Shown here: positions 1 through 9,821 of the stretch, piece after piece
Numbering within the stretch: the stretch's first letter is position 1
Layout of the letters: each line of letters starts with the position of its first letter
Source of the DNA: Micromonospora ferruginea
GTDB lineage: Bacteria > Actinomycetota > Actinomycetes > Mycobacteriales > Micromonosporaceae
Assembly: GCF_013694245.2 (NCBI RefSeq)
Contig: NZ_CP059322.2
Location: 5,711,001-5,775,000, forward strand
Length of the DNA: 64,000 nt
Direction: 5' to 3'
Notes under the pieces: model-generated
The model's input: the letters and a program-made list of their open reading frames with translations, nothing else
Databases searched by the model: none
Told to the model about the DNA's origin: nothing
Position numbers and translations under genes: made by a program

Positions 1-994
1 CGGCGCAGAGGCGTACCTCGATCGCGTAACCGCGCATCCAGGCCGTGTCGGTTGCCCCTGCCGGCAGCGGCTCGCCCTCGGCCACCAGCAGTTGCAGCCG
101 GACCAGGTCCAGCCCGGTGGTCAGCTCGGTGACCGGGTGCTCCACCTGGAGGCGGGTGTTCATCTCCAGGAAGTGGACCTGCCCGTCCGGCGCGAGCAGG
201 AACTCCACCGTGCCGGCGCCCACGTAGTCGACCGCCCGGCCGGCCGCCACCGCCGCCTCGTGCAGCCGCATCCGCACGTCGTCGGGGAGCACGCCGGGCG
301 CCTCCTCGATGATCTTCTGGTGCCGGCGCTGGATGGAGCAGTCGCGTACCCCCTGCGCCACCACCGTGCCGTGGGTGTCGCCGAAGATCTGCACCTCGAC
401 GTGCCGGCCGCGCTCGACGTACCGCTCGATGAAGACGGTGCCGTCGCCGAACGCCGCCGCCGCCTCGCGGCGCGCGCCCGCGACGGCCTCGGCCAGCCCG
501 GCCGCGTCGCGGACCACCCGCATGCCCCGGCCGCCGCCGCCCGCGCTGGCCTTCACCAGCACCGGGAAGTCGGTGACCTGCTCCGGGTCGGTCCAGGTGG
601 GCAGCATCGGCACGCCCGCGTCGGCGAGCAGCGCCTTGGCGGCCATCTTGTCGCCCATCGCGGCGATCGCCTTGGCCGATGGCCCCACCCAGGTCAGGCC
701 GGCGTCGGTCACCGCGGCCGCGAACTCGGCGTTCTCGGCGAGGAAGCCGTAGCCGGGGTGCACGGCGTCCGCGCCGGACCGCCGGGCCGCGTTCAGGATC
801 AGGTCGATGCGCAGGTACGTCTCGGCGGGCGTGTTGCCCGGCAACCGGACCGCCAGGTCGGCCTCGGCCACGAACGGCGCGTCGGCGTCCGCGTCGGAGT
901 GCACGGCCACGGTCGCCACGCCGAGCGCCCGGCAGGTGGCGAAGACCCGGCGGGCGATCTCCCCCCGGTTCGCCACGAGAAGCTTCGTGATCAT
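1..994 (-). CDS. Biotin carboxylase subunit of an acyl-CoA carboxylase (partial, 3' end outside window)
   Basis: Reads as MITKLLVANRGEIARRV from an ATG at 994 and stays open to the window edge (about 331 residues seen). Biotin-carboxylase hallmarks are visible: the N-terminal LVANRGEIA motif, HPGYGFLAEN, the ATP-grasp glycine loop GGGGRGM, and EMNTRLQVEHPVTE near the active site. The family ATP-dependently carboxylates biotin, which the partner carboxyltransferase then uses on an acyl-CoA. The biotinyl domain, if present, lies beyond the edge. It is the last visible gene of a minus-strand operon and starts 11 nt after the stop of the carboxyltransferase gene. The pairing with an isovaleryl-type dehydrogenase suggests methylcrotonyl- or geranyl-CoA-like substrates; propionyl- or acetyl-CoA cannot be excluded. 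Confidence 0.92.
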   Translation of the reverse strand, partial: MITKLLVANRGEIARRVFATCRALGVATVAVHSDADADAPFVAEADLAVRLPGNTPAETYLRIDLILNAARRSGADAVHPGYGFLAENAEFAAAVTDAGLTWVGPSAKAIAAMGDKMAAKALLADAGVPMLPTWTDPEQVTDFPVLVKASAGGGGRGMRVVRDAAGLAEAVAGARREAAAAFGDGTVFIERYVERGRHVEVQIFGDTHGTVVAQGVRDCSIQRRHQKIIEEAPGVLPDDVRMRLHEAAVAAGRAVDYVGAGTVEFLLAPDGQVHFLEMNTRLQVEHPVTELTTGLDLVRLQLLVAEGEPLPAGATDTAWMRGYAIEVRLCA

Positions 995-1005
995 TCGCCA
1001 GCCCC

Positions 1006-2603
<1,598 letters not shown>

Positions 2604-2607
<4 letters not shown>

Positions 2608-3743
2608 AGGCCCATGCCCTTCGCGATGATCTCGTTCATGATCTCGGTGGTGCCGCCGCCGATGCCGAGGATGCGCGCGTCCCGATAGTGCCGCTCGACC
2701 TCCGCGTCGCGCAGGTAGCCGAAGCCGCCGTGCAGTTGCAGCGCGGCGTCGACCACGAAGTCGCAGGCGGCCACCGCCACGTTCTTCGCCATCGCCACCT
2801 CGGTCACCACCGGTTGCCCCGCGGCGACCCGCTCGGCCACCTCGTGCACGTACGCCCGGGCCGCCTCGGCGCGGGTGTGCATGTCCGCCAGCCGGTGCCG
2901 GACGAGCTGCCGGCCGGCGAGCGGACGACCGAACGTGGACCGGTCCCGGCACCACCGCACGGCCAGGTCCACGCAGCGCTGCGCGGTCGCGTACGCCTGC
3001 GTGGCGAGCGACAGCCGCTCGGCGGCGAACTGCTGCATGATGGCCAGGAAGGCGGTGTCCTCCGGGCCGACCCGGTTCGCCACCGGCACCCGGACGTCGA
3101 CGAAGGACAGCTCGGCGGTGTCCGAGCAGTGCCAGCCCAGCTTCTCCAACCGCCGGCCCACGGTGAACCCGGGTGTGCCCTTGTCGACCACCAGCAGGCT
3201 CAGCGAACCCGACCCGGGGAAGTCGGTGCAGACCGCGGTGGTCACGAAGTCGGCCCGGACGCCGCTGGTGATGTACGTCTTCGACCCGTTCACCACGTAG
3301 TGGTCGCCGTCGCGTACCGCGCAGGTGCGGATGGCCGCCACGTCCGAACCGCCGTCCGGCTCGGTGATCGCGAGCGCGCCGATCATCGTCCCGCCCAGCG
3401 TGGGCCGCACGTACGTGTCGATCAGGTGCTCGTCCTGCGCCGCGATGATGTGCGGGAGCGCGATGCCGTGCGTGAACAACGCGGCGACCAGCCCGGACGA
3501 GCCGCCCGAGCGGATGATCTCCTCGGTGACGACGATCGAGTCGAGCAGGTCGCCCCCGCTGCCGCCGACCGACTCGGCGAAGCCGATGCCGAGCAGCCCG
3601 ACCTTCGCGGCGGTCTCGTGCAGCGACCGGGGCACCTCGCCGGCCCGCTCCCAGTCCGACAGGTGCGGCAGCACCTCGCGGGTGACGAAGGCGCGGGTCA
3701 GCTCGCGGAGCTGCCGGCGCTCCGGGGTGTCCACGATGGTCAC
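2604..3743 (-). CDS. Acyl-CoA dehydrogenase
   Basis: A 379-residue FAD-dependent acyl-CoA dehydrogenase. The family signatures ALAITEPDGGSD and the C-terminal QLHGGFGYLRDAEVERHYRDARILGIGGGTTEI are clear. In the last motif the position that carries the catalytic Glu of medium-chain enzymes is Gly, whereas Glu242 in FAAERLSLA lies where isovaleryl-CoA dehydrogenase places its base. This supports an isovaleryl/branched-chain type enzyme. The start is GTG at 3743, overlapping the stop of the upstream AtuA C-terminal ORF (GTGA); its own stop overlaps the carboxyltransferase start. Product would be the enoyl-CoA that the carboxylase acts on. Substrate is inferred from context. Confidence 0.93.
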
Positions 3744-4051
3744 GCCGGCACCTCCTCCGCCGGCAGGTCGACCACCCGGGCGCGCAGCAGCTCACCGAGC
3801 GCCTTGGCCTGCGGGTCGAACCGGGTGGACGCGGCCACACCCTGCCCGAGCAGGCCCCGGATCACGAAGTTGACCGCGCGCAGGTTCGGCAGCTCGTACC
3901 GCTCGACGGTCAGCGTCGCGGTCTCCGGCAGCAACTCGGCCAGTCGTTGCACGGTGAGCCAGCCGCGCAGCCAGGCCCAGGTGGCGTCCGTACGGGCCCA
4001 GACGCCGAGGTTGGCGTCCCCACCCTTGTCGCCCGACCGCGCGCCCACCAC
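3740..4051 (-). CDS. AtuA-related small C-terminal domain protein
   Basis: A 103-residue ORF beginning (GTG) VVGARSGDKGGDANLGVWARTDATW. The ARSGDKGGDANLGV segment is characteristic of the small domain found at the C terminus of acyclic-terpene-utilisation AtuA/DUF1446 proteins, which in some genomes is encoded separately. A purine-rich GGGGAGG stretch lies directly at the GTG. It sits in a different frame from the larger DUF1446 ORF upstream; reading that frame upstream meets a TAA inside the loop of a palindromic repeat (4087-4125). Either the two domains are now two coupled genes, or a single ancestral gene was split by the repeat. Function of the family is not established beyond its link to acyl-CoA degradation loci. 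Confidence 0.75.
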   Translation of the reverse strand: MVGARSGDKGGDANLGVWARTDATWAWLRGWLTVQRLAELLPETATLTVERYELPNLRAVNFVIRGLLGQGVAASTRFDPQAKALGELLRARVVDLPAEEVPA

Positions 4052-5417
4052 CTCCCCAGCGCCCCCGCCGGGTGCGGGGTAAGGAGGGGCCCCCGCTTAA
4101 CGCATTCGGTAGAGGCGGGGGCCCCGCCAATCGCTTCGTCGTGGGGGGCGGTGGGATGGGTACGCGTTCGCCGGTGGGGAGCACCGCGGTGTGCTCCACC
4201 GCGTCCTGCGGGATCGTGTCCGCGGTGAACACCCCGTACGGGGTGGCGTCGCCGGGCAGCGTGGTCAGCGTGCAGCCCGGGTAGGAGGCGAGCGCCAGCT
4301 CCACCGCGGCCGCCGAGAACGCCCGCCCGGCCCGCGCCTTGTCGCCGTCGCGCAGGTGTACGTGCAGCAGCGCGCTCGCCGCCTCCGTGTCGGCGGCGTC
4401 CGGGTGGTCGGTGCGGGCCAGCGTGAACTCCAGCCCCTCCGGGCCGACCGCCGCCTCCACCTGGCCCCGGACCAGCGCCGCCTTGGCCGGGATGTCCAGC
4501 CCGCACAGCACGAACGTCATCGAGTTGCGGAAGCCGCCCAGGTTGTTGACGCCCACCTTGAGCGTGTCCGGCGGCGGCGTGCCGCGCACCCCCGAGACGC
4601 GTACCCGGTCCGGGCCCTCCTGTTCCAGCCGGACCGTTTCCAGCCGGGTCACCACGTCCGGCCCGAGGTAGTCCGGCCCGCCCACCTCGTACAGGAGCTG
4701 GGCGGTGACCGTCTCCACGGTGACCGCGCCGCCGGTGCCGGCGTGCTTGGTCAGCACGGACGAGCCGTCCGGGTGCAGCTCGGCGATCGGGAAGCCTGGC
4801 CGGTGCCCGCCGTCCGGCAGCTCGGTGAAGAAGCTGAAGTTGCCGCCGGTGACCTGCGCCCCGCACTCGATCAGGTGCCCGGCCACGGTCGCCCCGGCCA
4901 GCGCGTCGAGGTCGTCCCGGGTCCAGCCGAAGCGGGCGATCGCCGGCCCGACCGCCAGCGACGCGTCGGTGACCCGGCCGGTGACCACCACGTCGGCGCC
5001 CGCGTCGAGGCAGGCCGCGATCCCGAACGCGCCCAGGTACGCGTTCGCGGTCAGCGCGTCCGGTCGCTGGAGCGCGTCGCCCGTCACGTACCCCACGCGC
5101 ACGTCCAGGCCGAGTCGCGCGGCGAGTGACCGGACCGCGTCGGCCAGGCCGGCCGGGTTGAGGCCGCCCGCGTTGGTGACCAGCGTGACCCCGCGCTCCA
5201 GCGCCGTGCCGAGCACGCCTTCGGCCTGCCGCAGGAACGTCTTGGCGTAGCCGAGGGACTCGTCGCGCATCCGGTCGCGCCCGAGGATGAGCATGGTCAG
5301 TTCGGCCAGGTAGTCGCCGGTGAGCACGTCCAGCTCGCCGCCGTCGAGCATCTCCCGCCAGGCCGCGAAGCGGTCGCCGTAGAAGCCGGACGCGTTGCCG
5401 ACCCGCAGCACGCTCAT
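3792..5417 (-). CDS. AtuA/DUF1446 family protein (large domain; 3' end out of frame after a repeat)
   Basis: The ORF is 541 codons, but only about the first 425 residues look like AtuA/DUF1446 (MSVLRVGNASGFYGDRF, TNAGGLNPAGLADAVR, GGNFSFFTELPD, LKVGVNNLGG, YPGCTLTTLPGDATPYGV). After residue 425 it reads into a palindromic GC-rich repeat and then translates the small AtuA-related domain in the wrong frame. AtuA-family proteins occur with carboxylase and acyl-CoA dehydrogenase genes in acyclic terpene and branched acid degradation; their biochemical activity is not known to me. The ATG start at 5417 overlaps the upstream TIGR03084-like gene by ATGA. See the finding on the repeat: gene splitting or a pseudogene are both possible. 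Confidence 0.7.
   Translation of the reverse strand: MSVLRVGNASGFYGDRFAAWREMLDGGELDVLTGDYLAELTMLILGRDRMRDESLGYAKTFLRQAEGVLGTALERGVTLVTNAGGLNPAGLADAVRSLAARLGLDVRVGYVTGDALQRPDALTANAYLGAFGIAACLDAGADVVVTGRVTDASLAVGPAIARFGWTRDDLDALAGATVAGHLIECGAQVTGGNFSFFTELPDGGHRPGFPIAELHPDGSSVLTKHAGTGGAVTVETVTAQLLYEVGGPDYLGPDVVTRLETVRLEQEGPDRVRVSGVRGTPPPDTLKVGVNNLGGFRNSMTFVLCGLDIPAKAALVRGQVEAAVGPEGLEFTLARTDHPDAADTEAASALLHVHLRDGDKARAGRAFSAAAVELALASYPGCTLTTLPGDATPYGVFTADTIPQDAVEHTAVLPTGERVPIPPPPTTKRLAGPPPLPNALSGGPSLPRTRRGRWGGGGRAVGRQGWGRQPRRLGPYGRHLGLAARLAHRATTGRVAAGDRDADRRAVRAAEPARGQLRDPGPARAGCGRVHPVRPAGQGAR
4079..4131. repeat. Short palindromic repeat inside the AtuA-like locus
   Basis: Core arms GGGGCCCCCGC (4087-4097 approx.) and GCGGGGGCCCC (4115-4125 approx.) are perfect reverse complements around a loop reading TTAACGCATTCGGTAGAG. 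The same arm and loop words (GGGGCCCCCGCTTAACGC, TTCGGTA) recur at 32975-33030, so this is a dispersed repeat rather than a local hairpin. It separates the two AtuA domains and supplies a TAA in the frame of the small domain. Confidence 0.8.
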
Positions 5418-6208
5418 GAGGAGACCCCGCTCGCCGGCTCGCGCTTGTTACCGGGTGGGCCGGCGAACGCCTGGGCCACGTCCAGCCACTCGTCGGCGAC
5501 CGGCCCGGTGGCGACCAGGGCCAGGTCGGCGCGGTGCCGGCGCTGGGTGACCAGCAGGCAGAAGTCGAGCGCCGGCCCGGTCACCCGGTCGGCGGCGTCC
5601 GCCGGCCCGAAGGCCCAGACCTCGTCGCCCGCCGGCGCGCCCAGCTCGACCCGGACCGGGTCCGCCGGCACCGCGCGGCCGTGCGCGGCGAAGCCGTGGC
5701 CGAGGGTACGGAAGCCGAGGTGGGCGACGTGCCGCAGCCGCGCGGTCGGGGTACGGGTGACGCCGAGCGCGTCGGCGACGTCCTCGCCGTGCGCCCAGGT
5801 CTCCATGATCCGGGCGGTGGCCATCGAGGCGGGTGACATCCGGGTGCCGTACCAGGGAAGTTTCTCGCCGGGCGGGGTGGCGGCCAGGGCCGCCGCGAGC
5901 GCGGTCCGGCCGTCCCGCCAGCGGGCCAGCAGCGCGGGCGGCGGGGCGAGGAAGGATTCGGCGCCGTCGTCGACCAGGCGGGCCGGGTCGGGTGCGGAGA
6001 GCACCGAGGCGTAGAACGCGTCCGGGTCGGTGGCGGCGAGCCCGGCGACGTGGTCGGTCCAGGCCAGGTGAGCGATCTGGTGGGCGACGGTCCACCCGGC
6101 GGCGGGCGTGGCCCGGGACCAGCCCTCCGGCGGCAGCCCGCTGACGAGCGCGTCGAGCTGGTCGGACTCGGCGGCGAGATCCGCGAGCAGTGCGGTCGGG
6201 TCGACCAT
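5414..6208 (-). CDS. TIGR03084-like (maleylpyruvate isomerase/DinB-fold) protein
   Basis: A 264-residue protein, MVDPTALLADLAAESDQLDALVSGLPPEGWSRATPAAGWTVAHQIAHLAWTDHVA. The N-terminal helix with TPAAGWTVAHQIAHLAW matches the metal-binding DinB/mycothiol-dependent maleylpyruvate isomerase N-domain pattern (His in the AHQIAHL helix, later METWAHGEDVADAL with a further His). TIGR03084-type proteins often sit beside DUF1446 genes. The ATG at 6208 is preceded by GGAGG five nt upstream; the stop overlaps the AtuA start. It may act with mycothiol, but no activity can be assigned from sequence alone. Confidence 0.75.
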   Translation of the reverse strand: MVDPTALLADLAAESDQLDALVSGLPPEGWSRATPAAGWTVAHQIAHLAWTDHVAGLAATDPDAFYASVLSAPDPARLVDDGAESFLAPPPALLARWRDGRTALAAALAATPPGEKLPWYGTRMSPASMATARIMETWAHGEDVADALGVTRTPTARLRHVAHLGFRTLGHGFAAHGRAVPADPVRVELGAPAGDEVWAFGPADAADRVTGPALDFCLLVTQRRHRADLALVATGPVADEWLDVAQAFAGPPGNKREPASGVSS

Positions 6209-6245
6209 GGGGCCTCCGCAGGGTGTGCCGGTCAGGGGCGTCGAG

Positions 6246-6881
6246 TCAGTGCGGTCCGCGCGCGTCGGTGTCGGCGGCCGGGGTGAGCAGCGTGGCGAGC
6301 TGGCGTTTCCAGGTGTGCAGCAGGGCGGTGCGGCGGGTCGAGTCGTCGTTGAGCAGGTTGGCCACGCCGAGCCCGCGCAGCAGGTCGAGGGTGGCCTGCA
6401 CCGCCTCGCGGACGCCGGGGCGGCTCTCGTCCACGCCCAGCAGCTCGACCGTGAGCCGGTGCATCTCCCGGCCCACGGTCGCCTCCAGCGGCACGAGCGC
6501 GTCGCGCAACTCGGCGTCGGTGCGGGCGGCGACCCAGAGTTCGAGGGCGGCGACGAAGAGCGGCCCGGTGAAGGCCGCGGCGAGCAGGTCGACTACCCGG
6601 TCCAGCCGGCGCGGGCCGGCCGGCAACGCGTCCGCCTCGGTGCGCAGCTCCATCGCCCGGCGTTCGGCGAGGTGGGCCACGGCGGCGGTGACCAGGGCGG
6701 CCTTGGTCGGGTAGTGGTGCAACTGCGCGCCCCGGGAGACGCCGGCCCGGGCGGCCACCACGGTGGTCGTGGTGCCGGACCAGCCGTGCTCGACCAGGCA
6801 GTCGACGGTCGCCTCCAGCAGCCGGGCCTGGGTGGCGCGGCTGCGTTCCTGCTGCGGGACGCGGGTCGGTGCGGTGGGCAC
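6246..6881 (-). CDS. TetR-family transcriptional regulator
   Basis: About 211 residues from a GTG at 6881 (VPTAPTRVPQQERSRATQARLLEATVDCLVEHGWSGTTTTVVAARAGVSRGAQLHHYPTKAALV). The N-terminal helix-turn-helix (TTTVVAARAGVSRGAQLHHYPTKAAL) is a clear TetR DNA-binding domain; the remaining helices would bind a ligand. An in-frame TTG at 6908 gives a 220-residue alternative, but it lies inside the candidate operator. The gene is first in the minus-strand catabolic operon, so it probably represses that operon and itself in response to an acyl-CoA-like ligand; that is inference from position. It is transcribed away from the epimerase-aminotransferase fusion gene. Confidence 0.9.
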   Translation of the reverse strand: MPTAPTRVPQQERSRATQARLLEATVDCLVEHGWSGTTTTVVAARAGVSRGAQLHHYPTKAALVTAAVAHLAERRAMELRTEADALPAGPRRLDRVVDLLAAAFTGPLFVAALELWVAARTDAELRDALVPLEATVGREMHRLTVELLGVDESRPGVREAVQATLDLLRGLGVANLLNDDSTRRTALLHTWKRQLATLLTPAADTDARGPH

Positions 6882-6909
6882 GGGGACAGCGTCCCGCCCC
6901 CGAAACAAA

Positions 6910-6921
6910 CAGTCAAGACTG
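6910..6921. promoter_or_regulatory. Candidate TetR operator in the divergent intergenic region
   Basis: Perfect 5-bp inverted repeat CAGTC-AA-GACTG in an AT-rich island between the tetR gene and the divergent gene at 7003. On the minus strand it contains TTGACT, a plausible -35 element for tetR. Palindromes of this size next to tetR genes are typical operators; binding is inferred. Confidence 0.45.
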
Positions 6922-7002
6922 ACTTTTTCTGCGCCCGTTATCCGACACCCCCGTCGGCCGGATTCCGCGATACTGTGCTCCGTTCACGGGGGAGGGCACG
7001 AC

Positions 7003-9039
7003 ATGGATGAATTCGTGCTGGTCGGCGGTTCCGGATTCCTCGGCACCGCGACCGCCCAGGCACTGCTGGCCGACGGCGCGCGGGTCACCACCGTGGACCG
7101 TCACCCGCCGGCCGAGACGACCACCGCCGCCGGCCTCGCCTGGATCCGCGCGGATCTGCTCACCGACGACCCGCCCGAACTGCCACCCGGCATCGTCGTG
7201 GTGCTGCTCGGCGCGAGCGAGCCGCGCCCCCGCCGGCCCTGGACGCTGCCGCTGGACAACGCCGTCAGCACCGCCCGGCTGCTGCCCCGGCTGGCCGGCC
7301 GGCAGGTGGTGCTCACCTCCTCCGTCGAGGTGTACGGCGCGGCGGACGGCCCGCTCGCCGAGGACACCGCGCCCGTGCTGCCGTGGACCCTCCAGGAGAT
7401 CGACGACTGGTGCGCCCGCGCCCGCGAACTGGCCCGGACACCCTGCCCGCCCTGGCGGGCCGCCCCGCTGGCCCGCACCATGGCCGACGCCGACCCGAGC
7501 GGTCGCTGGACGTACGCGATGGCGAAGCTCGCCCAGGAACGGCTCGTCGCCGGCGCGGTCGACCCCGACCGGCTGACCGTGCTCCGGCTCGCGAACGTCG
7601 TCGGCGCCGGGCAGCACCGGGTCGTCACCCGGCTGATCCGCCGGGCCCGCCAGAGGCTGCCGCTGCCGGTCACCGCCGACGCCGTGCGCAGCTTCCTGCC
7701 CGCGGACGCCCTCGCCCGGATGCTGCGGGACGGGATCGGCCCCGGCGTGTGGAACGTCGGCGGGGCGCCGGTGCCGCTGGCCGACGTCGCCACCTGGATC
7801 CGGGACCTGTGCGGCGGCTCGGCGCCGCTGCTGACCGTGCCCCGTCAGGCGCCGGACAGCTCCGGTCGGGTGGTCACCGACAAGCTCGCCGCCGCCGGCC
7901 ACCGGATCGGGCCGCTCCGCCCGCACCTGGCGACGCTGGCCGCCGAGGTGGACGACGGGACACCCCTGTTCCGGCCGCCGCTGCCGGTCGTCGTGCCACC
8001 GCCGCCGGCCGTCCCCGACCTGGTGGCCGCCCGCCAGCAGGAGGCGCTCGCCACCGGCGAGGTCAAGCACGGCAACCGGTGGACGCGGGAGCTGACCGAG
8101 CGGCTGGGCAAGGAACTGGAACTCGACGACGACCACCGGGTGCTGGTCACCGCGTCTGGCACCGCCGCGCTGCGGATCATGGTCGCCGCCACGGTCGGCC
8201 CGGCCCGGCCCGGCGACGTGGCGGTGCTGCCCTCGTACACCTTTCCCGCGACCGCGGAGATCCTGGTCCAGCTCGGCTACGCGCTGCGCTTCGTGGACGT
8301 GGACGCCGCAACCTGGACGCTGGACCCGGCGGCCGTGGCCGCCGCGATCGACCGGGGCGGGGTACGACTGGTGCTCGGCGTGGACACCTTCGGCAACCCG
8401 TGCGACTACCCGGCGCTGCGGGCGGTCTGCGAACCCGCCGGGGTGGCGCTGCTGGCCGACTCCGCCGCCGCCCTCGGCAGCCTGCACCAGGGCCGCCCGG
8501 TGGCGCAGCAGGCGCTGGCCCACTCGTACTCGATGAGCTTCGCCAAGGTGGTCTCGGCCGGCGGGGCCGGCGGCGCCCTGGTGCTGCCCGCCGACGCCGC
8601 CGAGGCGGTGCTCGCCTCGGCGGCCGGCTGGACCCGCTCCGAGCTGATGAACGAGCTGCACGCCGTGGTCGCGGTCGACCAGCTCGCGGAGCTGGACACG
8701 CTCATCCGGCACCGGGCCGAGGTGGCCGAGGTGTACGCGACCGCCGCCCGCACCCTGCCGGTCGGCGTCCAGCAGGTCCGCCCCGGGAACCGGCACTGTT
8801 GGGTGCACTGGGTGGCCCGGATCGCCGACCGGGACCGGGTGGCGGCGGAGCTGGCCGCCCTCGGCGTGCAGACCAAGCCCTACTTCGCGGCGATCCACCG
8901 CGGCCCGCTCGGCGGCGGCGAGCGGCTGCCGGTCACCGAACGGCTGGACACCGAGGCGCTGGCCCTGCCGATGTCCTCGGAACTCACCGTGGAACAGGCC
9001 GAACGGGTCGTCGCCGCGCTGCGCCGCTGCCTGCGCTGA
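7003..9039 (+). CDS. Fused NAD-dependent epimerase/dehydratase and DegT-type PLP aminotransferase
   Basis: A 678-residue two-domain protein. Residues 1-330 are an extended SDR: VGGSGFLGTATAQAL NAD-binding loop, LTSSVEVYG, and a YAMAK catalytic pair (Tyr171, Lys175). Residues about 335-678 are a fold-type I aminotransferase of the DegT/DnrJ/EryC1 family: TASGTAALRIMVAA phosphate-binding stretch, PSYTFPATAEI, LLADSAAALGS, and SFAKVVSAGGAGG with the presumed PLP lysine at 515. Such enzymes act successively on nucleotide sugars, so the fusion may make an amino sugar. The ATG at 7003 has a GGGGGAGGG ribosome site six nt upstream. It converges on a methyltransferase and radical SAM operon. The substrate is unknown. 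Confidence 0.85.
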   Translation: MDEFVLVGGSGFLGTATAQALLADGARVTTVDRHPPAETTTAAGLAWIRADLLTDDPPELPPGIVVVLLGASEPRPRRPWTLPLDNAVSTARLLPRLAGRQVVLTSSVEVYGAADGPLAEDTAPVLPWTLQEIDDWCARARELARTPCPPWRAAPLARTMADADPSGRWTYAMAKLAQERLVAGAVDPDRLTVLRLANVVGAGQHRVVTRLIRRARQRLPLPVTADAVRSFLPADALARMLRDGIGPGVWNVGGAPVPLADVATWIRDLCGGSAPLLTVPRQAPDSSGRVVTDKLAAAGHRIGPLRPHLATLAAEVDDGTPLFRPPLPVVVPPPPAVPDLVAARQQEALATGEVKHGNRWTRELTERLGKELELDDDHRVLVTASGTAALRIMVAATVGPARPGDVAVLPSYTFPATAEILVQLGYALRFVDVDAATWTLDPAAVAAAIDRGGVRLVLGVDTFGNPCDYPALRAVCEPAGVALLADSAAALGSLHQGRPVAQQALAHSYSMSFAKVVSAGGAGGALVLPADAAEAVLASAAGWTRSELMNELHAVVAVDQLAELDTLIRHRAEVAEVYATAARTLPVGVQQVRPGNRHCWVHWVARIADRDRVAAELAALGVQTKPYFAAIHRGPLGGGERLPVTERLDTEALALPMSSELTVEQAERVVAALRRCLR

Positions 9040-9053
9040 CCGACGCGGGTCAG
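9036..9053. terminator. Hairpin formed by two convergent stop codons
   Basis: Arms CTGACC (9036-9041) and GGTCAG (9048-9053) pair perfectly around a six-base loop. The plus-strand TGA (9037-9039) and the minus-strand TGA (9050-9052) both lie in the stem, so one small hairpin could terminate both convergent genes. No U-tract is present, as is usual in actinobacteria. Confidence 0.4.
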
Positions 9054-9817
9054 CCCGGGAGGCGGCCGGTCACCAGCAACTGCTTGCCGGCGTCGGCGAG
9101 GACCGGGTCGTCGCCGAGGCGGCGTTCCAGCGCCAGCAGCGCGTCCCGGTCGGCGGCGAGTCGCTGGGCCAGCCCCGCCCGGCCCAGCGGCCCGGCGCTG
9201 ACCAGCAACCCGGTGCTGCGGACCTCGACCAGCCCGGCGGCGGCGAACGCGGCCTCCAGCCGGGCGCGGTCCAGCAGGTGCAGGTCGGCGGCGTGCCCGT
9301 CGGACCGCCAGACGCCCCGGCGCCGGGCCAGCCGGTCCGCCGCCTCGTCGCCCCGGCCGTCGCCGACCAGTTCCAGCACCAGGCCCACCAGCGAGTCCAC
9401 CAGGACGGCCAGCACCCCGCCCGGGCGCAGCCAGCCGGCCAGGTGCCGGACCGTGGCCTCCGGGTCGGCGGTGTACTGCAGGGAGCCCATGGCCAGCACC
9501 GCGCCGGCCGTGGCGGGCAACGTCACCTCGGTCATCGAGCCCTCGACCAGGGTGAAGCCGGGACCGGGCGGGCGGCGGCGCAGCTCGGCGACCATCCCCG
9601 GCGCCTGCTCCACGCCGGTCACCGGATGGCCCAGGTCGAGCAGCCGCCGGGCCCAGCGGCCCACACCGCAGCCGGCGTCCACCACCGGCCCGTCCGGCGG
9701 CAGCAGCGCCCGCACCCGCTCCCACGCCAGGTCGTCGTACGCGCGCCGGTGCGGCACCGCGAAGTGCTCCTCGTAGCCGGGGGCCAGCGCGTCGTACAGC
9801 GGCTGGCTCGGGCGCAT
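9050..9817 (-). CDS. Class I SAM-dependent methyltransferase
   Basis: About 255 residues from ATG 9817 (MRPSQPLYDALAPGYEEHFAVPHRRAYDDLAWERV). A TTG at 9829 is the only longer start. Motif I is VVDAGCGVGRWARRLLDLG, motif II region VTGVEQAPGMVAEL, followed by VLAMGSLQYTADP and LRPGGVLAVLVDS, all typical of class I SAM methyltransferases. The opening YDALAPGYEEHFA resembles UbiE/small-molecule enzymes. It lies five nt after the radical SAM stop, as the last gene of the minus-strand operon that also contains Alg13/Alg14-like glycosyltransferases. The acceptor is unknown; a sugar or glycolipid is a reasonable guess. Confidence 0.85.
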   Translation of the reverse strand: MRPSQPLYDALAPGYEEHFAVPHRRAYDDLAWERVRALLPPDGPVVDAGCGVGRWARRLLDLGHPVTGVEQAPGMVAELRRRPPGPGFTLVEGSMTEVTLPATAGAVLAMGSLQYTADPEATVRHLAGWLRPGGVLAVLVDSLVGLVLELVGDGRGDEAADRLARRRGVWRSDGHAADLHLLDRARLEAAFAAAGLVEVRSTGLLVSAGPLGRAGLAQRLAADRDALLALERRLGDDPVLADAGKQLLVTGRLPG

Positions 9818-9821
9818 CGGC

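Noticed and set aside
2608..3840. Upstream extension of the carboxyltransferase ORF to 3840 (944 codons)
   Set aside because: The extra 410 codons overlap the acyl-CoA dehydrogenase gene in another frame and are low-complexity; the GTG at 2607 with a GTGA overlap gives the normal length.
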